5,329 bases of DNA from an uncultured Collinsella sp. (GTDB lineage Bacteria > Actinomycetota > Coriobacteriia > Coriobacteriales > Coriobacteriaceae): contig CABSMV010000121.1 of NCBI GenBank assembly GCA_902478935.1, positions 1-5,329 of the forward strand, in the 5' to 3' direction. The position numbers were made by a program, and so were the translations under genes. This document shows, in pieces, positions 1 to 5,283 of this stretch. Numbering within the stretch: position 1 is the first letter of the stretch; the number at the start of each line of letters is the position of its first letter. The notes under the pieces were generated by a model. It made no database searches and was not told where the DNA came from. It worked only from the letters and a program-made list of their open reading frames with translations.

Positions 1-8
1 ACGCGCAT

Positions 9-49
9 AAAGAAAGCCTCCCATTTCTCATGTCCAAGAAATGGGAGGC
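9..49 (-). terminator. Intrinsic terminator of the WYL regulator gene
   Basis: A perfect 13-bp inverted repeat (GCCTCCCATTTCT at 16-28, AGAAATGGGAGGC at 37-49) encloses an 8-base loop. Read on the minus strand the stem is followed directly by TTTCTTT (9-15), the usual layout of a rho-independent terminator. It lies 26 bases past the TAA of the gene at 75-860. Nothing on the plus strand enters it within this window. If another gene converges from beyond position 1 it could serve both directions, but the T-rich side points to the minus strand. Confidence 0.88.
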
Positions 50-74
50 AGTTCAGAATGGGCGGCGGAGGGTC

Positions 75-860
75 TTATGCGGCGGAGGAGGCGTCGTCCT
101 CGTCTAGGGCGGCGAAGAGCTTCTTGCCGTCGAGGAGACGTGTGGTGACGTTTCTCATTCGGCCAATCTCTACGGTACGCAACGTGTCATCGGCGCCTCG
201 GGCGTCGTAGACCGTTCCCAGTAGATACGAGATGCCATCGCGCTGCCTGATGGCAAAGGGACGGAGTGTCATCCGTGCTGCTTCGGTTTCGCCACGCGTC
301 GTGACGCTCGAAATATCAAAACTCACCGTGGTTCCGTGGTCGATGGCCTGCTCGACGAGCTCGCACGTGTCGATGCGCTTGATGGGCGTGCGTGTTGCCT
401 TGGTAGCCTTGCTGCCTGCGCTTGGAGCAGGTTCGGGTGTATCGAGATAGCCGCGAACGTCGGCACTCGCCATGGCAACTAAGTGCTGCGCCATGCTCTT
501 GCGGATAGCGATAGGCGTGGAGCGGTTGCGCATGACCATGCCGTGAAGCCGGATGATCTCCTCGTCGGTGAGTGGACGGGTCAAGAGCCGATACCCCACG
601 CCGCGCTTGTATTCAATCTCATATCCGGCATGGCGAAGCGCGGAGATGGCGGTGTAGATGCTGCGCCGCGCCGCCGAGATGGGCATGCGGGCGGGGTCGT
701 CGGGATGGGCGAGGCGCCGAATCAACTCATCGGAAAGCATGGCCTTGTCCTCGCCGGTGTTTTTGCTCAAGAGCTGCAGGATGCGAACGGCGCGATAGGC
801 TGCCATCGAGGCGGCGCCTCTAGTCGTGGTGTCGTAGGTTTCAACAGCGGCTTCGGTCAT
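75..860 (-). CDS. WYL-domain transcriptional regulator with N-terminal helix-turn-helix
   Basis: Predicted DNA-binding regulator of 261 residues. Residues about 22-93 look like a winged helix-turn-helix: helices around 22-34 and 63-79 (ISAARRSIYTAISALRHAGY), then a wing (IEYKRGVGYRL). A middle helical stretch (98-138) and an Ala/Thr/Pro/Lys-rich linker (141-160) follow. Residues about 163-245 resemble the WYL sensor domain (RPFAIRQRDGISYLLGTVYD, then TVEIGRMRNV), although the name-giving triad reads S-Y-L. WYL proteins usually bind a ligand or nucleic acid and control nearby or remote genes; the target here is unknown. I chose the ATG at 858-860 because GGAAAGGA (871-878) sits 10 bases upstream of it. 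A GTG at 867-869 is in frame but only one base from that ribosome-binding site. The gene stands alone between terminators. The regulator class is fairly sure; what it senses cannot be read. Confidence 0.82.
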   Translation of the reverse strand: MTEAAVETYDTTTRGAASMAAYRAVRILQLLSKNTGEDKAMLSDELIRRLAHPDDPARMPISAARRSIYTAISALRHAGYEIEYKRGVGYRLLTRPLTDEEIIRLHGMVMRNRSTPIAIRKSMAQHLVAMASADVRGYLDTPEPAPSAGSKATKATRTPIKRIDTCELVEQAIDHGTTVSFDISSVTTRGETEAARMTLRPFAIRQRDGISYLLGTVYDARGADDTLRTVEIGRMRNVTTRLLDGKKLFAALDEDDASSAA

Positions 861-977
861 CGTGCCCACGTCCTTTCCGTTTTGGGTGGCGACGGTATGG
901 AGCCTAGGACGTGGGGCTTTCCCAGGGGCGCAGGGCGCTCTGGGCGGTCGGTAGTCGTCGGCAAACGGCGGGTCGAG

Positions 978-1040
978 TTTTCAACAGCCCTGCTCAACTG
1001 ACCAAAACCTTGCCAAAAGCTTGACGGATGCTGTTGAAAA
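978..1040. repeat. 11-bp perfect inverted repeat between asnS and the regulator gene
   Basis: TTTTCAACAGC at 978-988 and its exact complement GCTGTTGAAAA at 1030-1040 are separated by 41 bases. The right arm overlaps the T-run of the asnS terminator. The left arm lies about 110 bases upstream of the regulator start. On the minus strand the spacer also holds a short direct repeat, AAGCTTTTGG and AAGGTTTTGG. It may be a protein-binding site or a leader stem for the downstream regulator, or chance. I saw no convincing -35/-10 pair for the regulator in the 861-1036 stretch, which otherwise holds nothing I can name. Confidence 0.35.
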
Positions 1041-1072
1041 AAGCGTCTCTCGACCGATGTCGAGAGACGCTT
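1037..1072 (-). terminator. Intrinsic terminator of asnS
   Basis: A perfect 14-bp inverted repeat (AAGCGTCTCTCGAC at 1041-1054, GTCGAGAGACGCTT at 1059-1072) closes on a 4-base loop. On the minus strand it runs into six T residues (1037-1042). It begins 46 bases after the asnS stop codon. The strong stem and T-run make this a textbook rho-independent terminator, and it separates asnS from the regulator gene downstream. Confidence 0.93.
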
Positions 1073-1118
1073 GTACGATGAGCGTTGGTGTGTGGCGACG
1101 CGAGCTAGTGTCCGACGA

Positions 1119-2522
1119 TTAGAAGTCGGCGTTGCCCACGGTGCGCGGGTGCGGCAGGACGTCGCGGATGTTGCCCACGCCGGTCAGATACATGACCAAG
1201 CGCTCGAAGCCCAGACCGTAGCCGGCGTGCTTGCAGGAACCGTAGCGGCGCAGGTCAAGGTAGTACTTGTACTGCTCGGGATTCATGCCCAGGTCCTTGA
1301 TGCGGGCCTCGAGCAGATCCAGGCGCTCCTCGCGCTGGGAGCCGCCGATAATCTCGCCGATACCGGGAACCAGGCAGTCGGCGGCGGCGACGGTCTTGCC
1401 GTCTTCGTTCATGCGCATGTAGAACGCCTTGATCTCGGCCGGGTAGTCGGTCACGAAGGTCGGGCGCTTAAAGTGCTCCTCGGTCAGGAAGCGCTCGTGC
1501 TCGGTCTGCAGGTCGATGCCCCAGCTGACGGGGTAATCAAACTGGTGGCCAGCAGCGACTGCCTGCTCCAGGATCTCGACGGCCTCGGTGTAGGTAACGC
1601 GGGCAAAGTCGGAGTTGGCGACATGGTCCAGGCGCTCGAGCAGACCCTTGTCCACAAACTTGTTGAGCATATTGAGGTCGTCGGGGCAGGTTGCCATAAC
1701 GTCCTTGAGGACGTACTTGAGCATGGCCTCGGCGTTATCCATGTAGTCGTTCAGGTCGGCAAAGGCCATCTCGGGCTCGATCATCCAAAACTCGGCGGCG
1801 TGGCGCGTGGTGTTGGAGTTCTCGGCACGGAAGGTGGGGCCAAAGGTGTACACGTCGCCAAAGGCCATGGCAAAGTTCTCGGCATTGAGCTGGCCGGACA
1901 CGGTGAGGCTTGCATGCTTGCCAAAGAAGTCCTGGCTCCAGTCGACCTCGCCGGACTCGGTGAGGGGCGGATTTTTGGGGTCGAGCGTGGTCACGCGGAA
2001 CATCTCGCCGGCGCCCTCGCAGTCACTCGTGGTGATGATGGGGGTGTTGACGTAGACAAAGCCCTGCTCCTGGAAGAAGCGGTGGATGGCGGCAGCCGCG
2101 ACAGAGCGGATGCGGAACACGGCGCGGAACAGGTTGGTGCGCGGGCGCAGGTGCTGCTGGGTGCGCAGGAACTCGACGGTTGCACGCTTCTTCTGCAGCG
2201 GATAATCCGGGGCGCTGACGCCCTCGACCTCGATGGAGGTGGCAGAAAGCTCGAAAGGCTGGGGCGCATCGGGGGTCAGCTTGACGGTGCCGGTGCAAAT
2301 GAGTGCGGCCGAGACGTTTTGATGGGCGATCTCGTCGTAGTTGTCGAGTGCCTCGCGGTTCATGACGACCTGCAGGTCGCGGAAGCAGCTGCCGTCGTTG
2401 AGCGTAACAAAGCCAAAGTTCTTCATGTCGCGGACGGACTTGACCCAGCCGGCGACGGTGACGGTCTGGCCGCCGAGCGACTCGGCATCGGCATAGAGCT
2501 GCGCGATTTTGGTGCGGTTCAC
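1119..2522 (-). CDS. asnS: Asparaginyl-tRNA synthetase
   Basis: Cytoplasmic class IIb aminoacyl-tRNA synthetase that joins asparagine to tRNA-Asn using ATP. The predicted product is 467 residues, matching the usual bacterial length of about 466. An N-terminal OB-fold anticodon-binding domain covers residues about 20-105 (VTVAGWVKSVRDMKNFGFVT). The catalytic domain follows, with class II motif 2 at 228-250 (FGPTFRAE, then TRHAAEFWMIE), the AsnRS-type segment LVPGIGEIIGGSQREER (384-400) and motif 3 GYGLGFERL (434-442). The IIGGSQREER stretch and the lack of the large insert domain of bacterial AspRS favour Asn over Asp. I chose the GTG at 2520-2522 because GGGAGGA (2526-2532) precedes it and the length fits. 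The spacing is rather short, 3-4 bases. In-frame ATGs at 2534 and 2558 lack ribosome-binding sites. It has its own promoter and terminator. Confidence 0.96.
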   Translation of the reverse strand: MNRTKIAQLYADAESLGGQTVTVAGWVKSVRDMKNFGFVTLNDGSCFRDLQVVMNREALDNYDEIAHQNVSAALICTGTVKLTPDAPQPFELSATSIEVEGVSAPDYPLQKKRATVEFLRTQQHLRPRTNLFRAVFRIRSVAAAAIHRFFQEQGFVYVNTPIITTSDCEGAGEMFRVTTLDPKNPPLTESGEVDWSQDFFGKHASLTVSGQLNAENFAMAFGDVYTFGPTFRAENSNTTRHAAEFWMIEPEMAFADLNDYMDNAEAMLKYVLKDVMATCPDDLNMLNKFVDKGLLERLDHVANSDFARVTYTEAVEILEQAVAAGHQFDYPVSWGIDLQTEHERFLTEEHFKRPTFVTDYPAEIKAFYMRMNEDGKTVAAADCLVPGIGEIIGGSQREERLDLLEARIKDLGMNPEQYKYYLDLRRYGSCKHAGYGLGFERLVMYLTGVGNIRDVLPHPRTVGNADF

Positions 2523-2568
2523 GTATCCTCCCATAACGGTTGAATGATAGTTATCCATACAGTTCGAT

Positions 2569-2577
2569 ATTCTAGCA
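2569..2577 (-). promoter_or_regulatory. Extended -10 promoter of asnS
   Basis: On the minus strand the sequence reads TGCTAGAAT, a TGn extension joined to a TAGAAT -10 box (2569-2574). No good -35 hexamer is found 16-18 bases upstream, which is acceptable for extended -10 promoters. Initiation would fall near 2562, giving a leader of about 40 bases to the GTG start. It lies just outside the terminator of the EIIA gene, so asnS would be transcribed independently. Confidence 0.5.
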
Positions 2578-2627
2578 GCTCGGCTCATTTGGGCTATACA
2601 GATAAAGCATTGGCGGGATGGTTTTTC

Positions 2628-2666
2628 AAACGAAAAGCGCCCGCGGCCAAATGGTCGCGGGCGCTT
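2628..2666 (-). terminator. Intrinsic terminator of the EIIA gene
   Basis: AAGCGCCCGCGGCC (2635-2648) pairs with GGTCGCGGGCGCTT (2653-2666) with a single G-U type exception and a 4-base loop. On the minus strand the GC-rich stem is followed by TTTTCGTTT (2628-2636), an interrupted but U-rich tail. It begins 38 bases past the TAG of the EIIA gene at 2704. Confidence 0.85.
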
Positions 2667-2703
2667 GACGAGGTGCCTTTTGGCTGTGTGGCGCGGGGCC
2701 TGG

Positions 2704-3267
2704 CTACTTGGTCTTGGCAACCAGCAGCGGGTCGCCAAGCTTGACGAGCGGGTTGCCGCCGATAAGCGTTCCAGACTCGCCGACATGGTCGATGCTCTTA
2801 AGACGATCGAGCTCGGAGACGATGACGGTCACGATGTCCTCGTGACCAGCGGCCTTAATGGCCTCGCGGTCGAAACTGATGAGCGGCTGGCCTGCCTTGA
2901 CCACATCGCCCATCTCGACAAAGCGGGCAAAACCCTTGCCGTTCATTTCCACGGTGCCCAGGCCGACATGGATGAACACGCGAAGACCGTCCTCGGTGAT
3001 CATGCCAATGGAGTGGTTGGTGACAGTGGTGGCGCCGATGCGGCCGTTGGCGGGCGCATAGATGGTGCCGGTAATGGGCTCGATGCCATAGCCCTGGCCA
3101 AGCATGCCCGAGGCAATCGTCTCGTCGGGAACCTCGTTCAGGTTGACGAGCACGCCGTTGACGGGGGCATAGATGACGCCTTCGCGGGTAGCGAAGCTTG
3201 CTGCGGGCGGAACGGACGCCTCGCCGGTCGAGGTGAAGGTGGACTTAAGCGAATCGAGCAGACCCAT
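2704..3267 (-). CDS. PTS glucose-type EIIA component (stand-alone)
   Basis: Soluble 187-residue phosphocarrier of the sugar phosphotransferase system, glucose (Crr-like) EIIA family. It takes a phosphoryl group from HPr and passes it to an EIIB domain on another protein. The family core runs from about residue 30 (GVIYAPVNGVLVNLNEVPDE) to 155. The two conserved histidines are His85 in TNHSIGM and His100 in FIHVGLGTVEMNGKGF; His100 matches the phosphorylated histidine (His90 in E. coli EIIA-Glc). There is no signal peptide or membrane segment. An N-terminal MGLLDSLKSTF stretch resembles the short amphipathic tail of EIIA-Glc proteins. The ATG at 3265-3267 has GGAGG (3273-3277) five bases away; the open frame continues upstream without such a site. 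No EIIB or EIIC gene is adjacent, so it probably serves permeases encoded elsewhere and may act in carbon regulation (inference). The LacI-like palindrome upstream suggests sugar control. Confidence 0.93.
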   Translation of the reverse strand: MGLLDSLKSTFTSTGEASVPPAASFATREGVIYAPVNGVLVNLNEVPDETIASGMLGQGYGIEPITGTIYAPANGRIGATTVTNHSIGMITEDGLRVFIHVGLGTVEMNGKGFARFVEMGDVVKAGQPLISFDREAIKAAGHEDIVTVIVSELDRLKSIDHVGESGTLIGGNPLVKLGDPLLVAKTK

Positions 3268-3313
3268 AGTTGCCTCCAACTTAAATAGGCGCATATCGCG
3301 CGTTTGGTTTGCC

Positions 3314-3325
3314 GGAAACGTTTCA
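3314..3325. promoter_or_regulatory. LacI/CcpA-type operator candidate in the EIIA leader
   Basis: GGAAACGTTTCA contains the perfect 10-bp palindrome GAAACGTTTC (3315-3324) with a central CpG, the form expected of LacI-family operators and catabolite-responsive elements. An adjacent CACATGTG palindrome follows at 3325-3332. It lies about 50 bases upstream of the EIIA start and downstream of the candidate promoter, where a bound repressor could block elongation. The regulator is not in this window. Confidence 0.5.
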
Positions 3326-3355
3326 CATGTGTTTCGCGGCTTGGTCAACGCCCCT

Positions 3356-3384
3356 ATTCTACGCTGCTCAACGATACCTCTGAA
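3356..3384 (-). promoter_or_regulatory. Candidate promoter of the EIIA gene
   Basis: On the minus strand TTCAGA (3379-3384) and TAGAAT (3356-3361) are separated by 17 bases. The -10 is identical to that proposed for asnS; the -35 is weak. Initiation near 3350 would give a leader of about 80 bases that includes the GAAACGTTTC palindrome. Confidence 0.4.
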
Positions 3385-3463
3385 CTGGGATTATGTGATA
3401 TATCAGTTGAAGGGAAACTTATTGCCGGAGTGTTTCTGCGCCACGGGTTCAAGTGGGGTACGC

Positions 3464-3491
3464 TTGAAGGCGAAAAATAAGGGCGCATAAT
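3464..3491 (+). promoter_or_regulatory. Candidate promoter of the esterase gene
   Basis: TTGAAG (3464-3469) and CATAAT (3486-3491) are spaced by 16 bases. Initiation near 3498 would leave a very short leader directly before the GGGAG ribosome-binding site at 3501-3505. The hexamers are good but the site is unproven; other AT-rich matter at 3390-3405 might also contribute. Confidence 0.35.
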
Positions 3492-3510
3492 TTGCGCGAA
3501 GGGAGCACAT

Positions 3511-4410
3511 ATGATTGTCGAGAACCATGCGCTGTGGGGCGAGGAGCCGACCGAGGATTATCCGGCGACGTTTACGTATTTGGGTGCCGAGCCGTTGCCC
3601 GATAAACCGAATGGCCGCCGCCCCGCGGTGATTATCTGTGGCGGAGGTGCGTTTACGCATATCGCTCCGCATGAGCAGGATCCCGTGGCGTTTGCGTTTT
3701 TGGATCACGGCTACCAGGCCTTTGTGCTCAACTATGTGACGAGCGGCACGGGTGACGTAAGTTTTCCGCACCCGCAGGCAGATCTTGCCAAGATGGTCGC
3801 CACGGTGCGCGCCAACGCTGACGAGTGGCATGTCGATCCCAAGCGCGTGTGCGTCGTGGGCTTTTCTGCTGGCGGCATGATTTGCGCCTCGCTGGCAACA
3901 CAGTGGAAGACCGGCCCCTTCGCGGCACTTGCCGGGGCGCGTCCGGACGACATTCGTCCCGATGCCGTGGTGCTGGGCTATCCATTGCTCGACTTTGCCT
4001 ATGTGCGCGACATGCAGACGCGCGATCCGCGCATTGACTTGCGTGTGCCCAAGACGGGCGGCAAGACGGGGCGCGATTTGCTCAACGACTACCTGTCGAT
4101 GGTGACGGGCGGCGAGGCGACTGACGAGCATCTGGCCGACATCTGCCCCACCACGCATGTTTCGCGTCAGATGCCACCGACCTTTGTGTGGGGCGTGTCC
4201 GACGACAAGACGGCGCCGATCGCGCAGGTCTACCCGTTTGCGCAGCGCATGGCCGAGGAGGGCGTTGCATGCGAGATGCACGTCTTCGACCAGGGTGGTC
4301 ACGGCCTTTCGCTCGGCAACGCCAACACCGCGGTCGACAACGAGGACAAGCAGGTGGCAGTCCGTCCCTGGATCCGCCTGGCCTTCCGCTTTCTGGAGCG
4401 CCATCTGTAA
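3511..4410 (+). CDS. Alpha/beta-hydrolase esterase, acetyl-xylan-esterase-like
   Basis: Predicted cytoplasmic serine hydrolase of 299 residues acting on carboxylic esters; the natural substrate is unknown. The core opens with the strand and oxyanion-hole segment PAVIICGGGAF (38-48). It continues with HEQDPVAFAFLDHGYQAFVLNYVTSG (54-79), typical of the esterase/lipase group (COG0657-like) that contains putative acetyl-xylan esterases. The nucleophile is Ser119 in the elbow GFSAGG (117-122). The likely acid is Asp231 or Asp232 in WGVSDDKTAP, and the base is His264 in GGHGLSLG, so the triad is complete and in normal order. A lid-like insertion lies around 165-205. No signal peptide or membrane segment is seen, so a secreted xylan-degrading role is unlikely; imported acetylated oligosaccharides or small esters are possible (inference). 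The ATG at 3511 has AAGGGAG just upstream. It is divergent from the EIIA gene and stands alone. Confidence 0.85.
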   Translation: MIVENHALWGEEPTEDYPATFTYLGAEPLPDKPNGRRPAVIICGGGAFTHIAPHEQDPVAFAFLDHGYQAFVLNYVTSGTGDVSFPHPQADLAKMVATVRANADEWHVDPKRVCVVGFSAGGMICASLATQWKTGPFAALAGARPDDIRPDAVVLGYPLLDFAYVRDMQTRDPRIDLRVPKTGGKTGRDLLNDYLSMVTGGEATDEHLADICPTTHVSRQMPPTFVWGVSDDKTAPIAQVYPFAQRMAEEGVACEMHVFDQGGHGLSLGNANTAVDNEDKQVAVRPWIRLAFRFLERHL

Positions 4411-4439
4411 GAGTCCCGGCATCCAAGCCCTTCAATAAC

Positions 4440-4510
4440 TTGCGGTGAAATAGTTCCTATCTGGGGCATCAACCAGCCCATCCAGGAGCTATTCCACCGC
4501 AACTTCGTTT
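4440..4510 (+). terminator. Long hairpin after the esterase gene, probable terminator
   Basis: TTGCGGTGAAATAGTTCC (4440-4457) pairs with GGAGCTATTCCACCGCAA (4485-4502) in 16 of 18 positions, the exceptions being compatible with G-U pairing. The loop is 27 bases. The 3' side leads into CTTCGTTTTT (4503-4510), so it may end esterase transcription, although the T-run starts several bases after the stem. The loop sequence GGGGCATCAA (4463-4472) is also an exact complement of TTGATGCCCC (4511-4520), offering a competing fold. Confidence 0.55.
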
Positions 4511-4523
4511 TTGATGCCCCGCC

Positions 4524-4735
4524 CGGAAACTGCGCCCCAGTTTTGCCTTTCAAGGTGGGACGCAGTTTCCCATAGGGCCTCGACTGGGAAAGCGCGTCCC
4601 GTTTCGAGCGGGGATTCCGGGATGCATTTTCCGTAAGAGGCCTGTTTGGGAAACCATATCCCGTTTCGAGCCGGAATTCTGGGATGTAGTTTCCCCGAGA
4701 GGCCTCATCGGGAAACTATGGCCCTGAACTCTCCT
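4524..4735. repeat. Tandem 62-bp hairpin-forming repeats, three and a half copies
   Basis: Units start at 4557, 4619 and 4681, exactly 62 bases apart; the third is partial at its 3' end. Units 1 and 2 agree at about 44 of 62 positions and share TCCCGTTTCGAGC exactly. Each has a GGGAYGYAKTTTCC left arm, a loop with GGCCT, and a GGGAAA right arm ending in CCC. In unit 1, 13 of 15 arm positions pair; in unit 3, 12 of 15; in unit 2, about 10. In-phase remains of a fourth copy (right half, 4524-4556) precede unit 1, and its GGAAACTGCGCCCC can also pair with the left arm of unit 1. No reading frame here looks coding. It may be a REP/BIME- or MITE-like intergenic element or a structured RNA. Hairpins and variable units argue against CRISPR. 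Confidence 0.8.
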
Positions 4736-4763
4736 GCCTGTCCCCATTGCGCCAATTTGCTGA

Positions 4764-4793
4764 TTGAACATCGTTGCATGTTCGCGCTATCAT
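4764..4793 (+). promoter_or_regulatory. Candidate promoter of the feo gene
   Basis: TTGAAC (4764-4769) and TATCAT (4788-4793) are spaced by 18 bases. Initiation would be near 4800, placing the paired GGTTAGCCATGG elements at about +8 to +41 and leaving a leader of about 84 bases to the GTG start. Confidence 0.5.
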
Positions 4794-4807
4794 GCATGGT
4801 TAAAATT

Positions 4808-4841
4808 GGTTAGCCATGGCAAACGGTTAGCCATGGTGAAC
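4808..4841. promoter_or_regulatory. Paired operator-like elements upstream of feo, probably iron-responsive
   Basis: The 12-base element GGTTAGCCATGG occurs twice as an exact direct repeat (4808-4819 and 4825-4836), 17 bases apart. Each copy is the left part of an imperfect palindrome centred on CCATGG: GTTAGCCATGGCAAAC (4809-4824, 7 of 8 pairs) and GTTAGCCATGGTGAAC (4826-4841, 6 of 8 pairs). The GGTTAG core matches a half-site of the DtxR/IdeR consensus known from Actinomycetota, and ferrous transport genes are standard targets of that family. Assignment to DtxR/IdeR is inference; Fur-type boxes look different (AT-rich). Confidence 0.6.
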
Positions 4842-4883
4842 ATAAATACAACGCCCTGCGGGCGCCGGGGGAGGAACACGGAC

Positions 4884-5283
4884 GTGAAGCTCGATACACT
4901 CGAGATTGGAAAGGACGCCGTTGTCGCATCGGTGGCATCGGACGATCAGGCACTCCGACAGCATATTTTGGACATGGGTCTAACGCCGGGCACCGAAGTT
5001 ACCATGATGAAGTACGCCCCCATGGGTGACCCGCTCGAGATCCGCCTGCGTGGCTACGAGTTGACACTGCGTAAGGACGATGCCGCTCGCATCGAGCTCG
5101 TGGGTATTCACGACACCGATACGGGTCCGCGCGCTAACGCCGCAATCGGCACGACGGAGCATCCGGCCCTGGGCGAGGGGACGTATTCGCCCCGTGCGGC
5201 AAAGACGGCCGTGCCAGAGGGCGCGCCGCTGCACTTTGCCCTCGCCGGCAACCAAAACTGCGGCAAGACCACGTTATTCAACC
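4884..5283 (+). CDS. feoB: FeoA-FeoB fusion, ferrous iron transporter (truncated by contig end)
   Basis: N-terminal 133 residues of a ferrous iron uptake protein. Residues about 1-75 form a FeoA (SH3-like) domain with the family signature ILDMGLTPGTEVTMMKYAPMGDPLEIRLRGYELTLR (28-63). After a flexible linker (about 76-115) comes the start of a FeoB GTPase domain, FALAGNQNCGKTTLFN (118-133), containing the G1 P-loop. The remaining G motifs and the membrane permease would lie beyond the window. FeoB imports Fe2+ through the cytoplasmic membrane and FeoA assists it; fused forms are known in several anaerobes. The GTG at 4884-4886 has GGAGG (4870-4874) nine bases upstream. An in-frame ATG at 4833 lies inside the operator repeat and lacks a ribosome-binding site. 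The frame stays open to the end of the window, but residues after Asn133 are encoded by adapter and must be discarded. Confidence 0.9.

Noticed and set aside
978..986. DnaA-box-like TTTTCAACA near asnS
   Set aside because: It differs from the TTATCCACA consensus at important positions and occurs without a cluster or AT-rich unwinding region.
1071..2543. Long plus-strand open frame of about 490 codons opposite asnS
   Set aside because: It is antisense to a clear AsnRS over its whole length, its Val/Gly/Ala/Leu-rich product matches no family I know, and it has no ribosome-binding site. GC-rich codon bias of asnS explains the open frame.
2523..2786. N-terminal extension of the asnS frame up to 2786
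   Set aside because: It would run through the EIIA terminator and overlap the end of the EIIA gene. The added residues are low-complexity Arg/Ser/Pro text unlike AsnRS.
2665..3288. Plus-strand open frame opposite the EIIA gene
   Set aside because: It is antisense to a recognised EIIA with both histidines; no homology or start signal is visible.
3403..4422. Minus-strand open frame of about 339 codons opposite the esterase
   Set aside because: The opposite strand carries an intact catalytic triad and a good ribosome-binding site; the antisense product shows no recognisable domain.
4524..4735. CRISPR array
   Set aside because: The whole 62-bp unit repeats with scattered differences; there are no invariant repeats alternating with unique spacers and no cas genes nearby.
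4550..4771. Minus-strand small open frame across the hairpin repeats
   Set aside because: Its product simply reflects the 62-bp repeats, and no ribosome-binding site or codon signature supports translation.
4833..4883. ATG at 4833 as the feo start
   Set aside because: It is in frame and open, but lies in the operator repeat, has no ribosome-binding site and would add residues unlike FeoA. The GTG at 4884 has GGAGG at good spacing.
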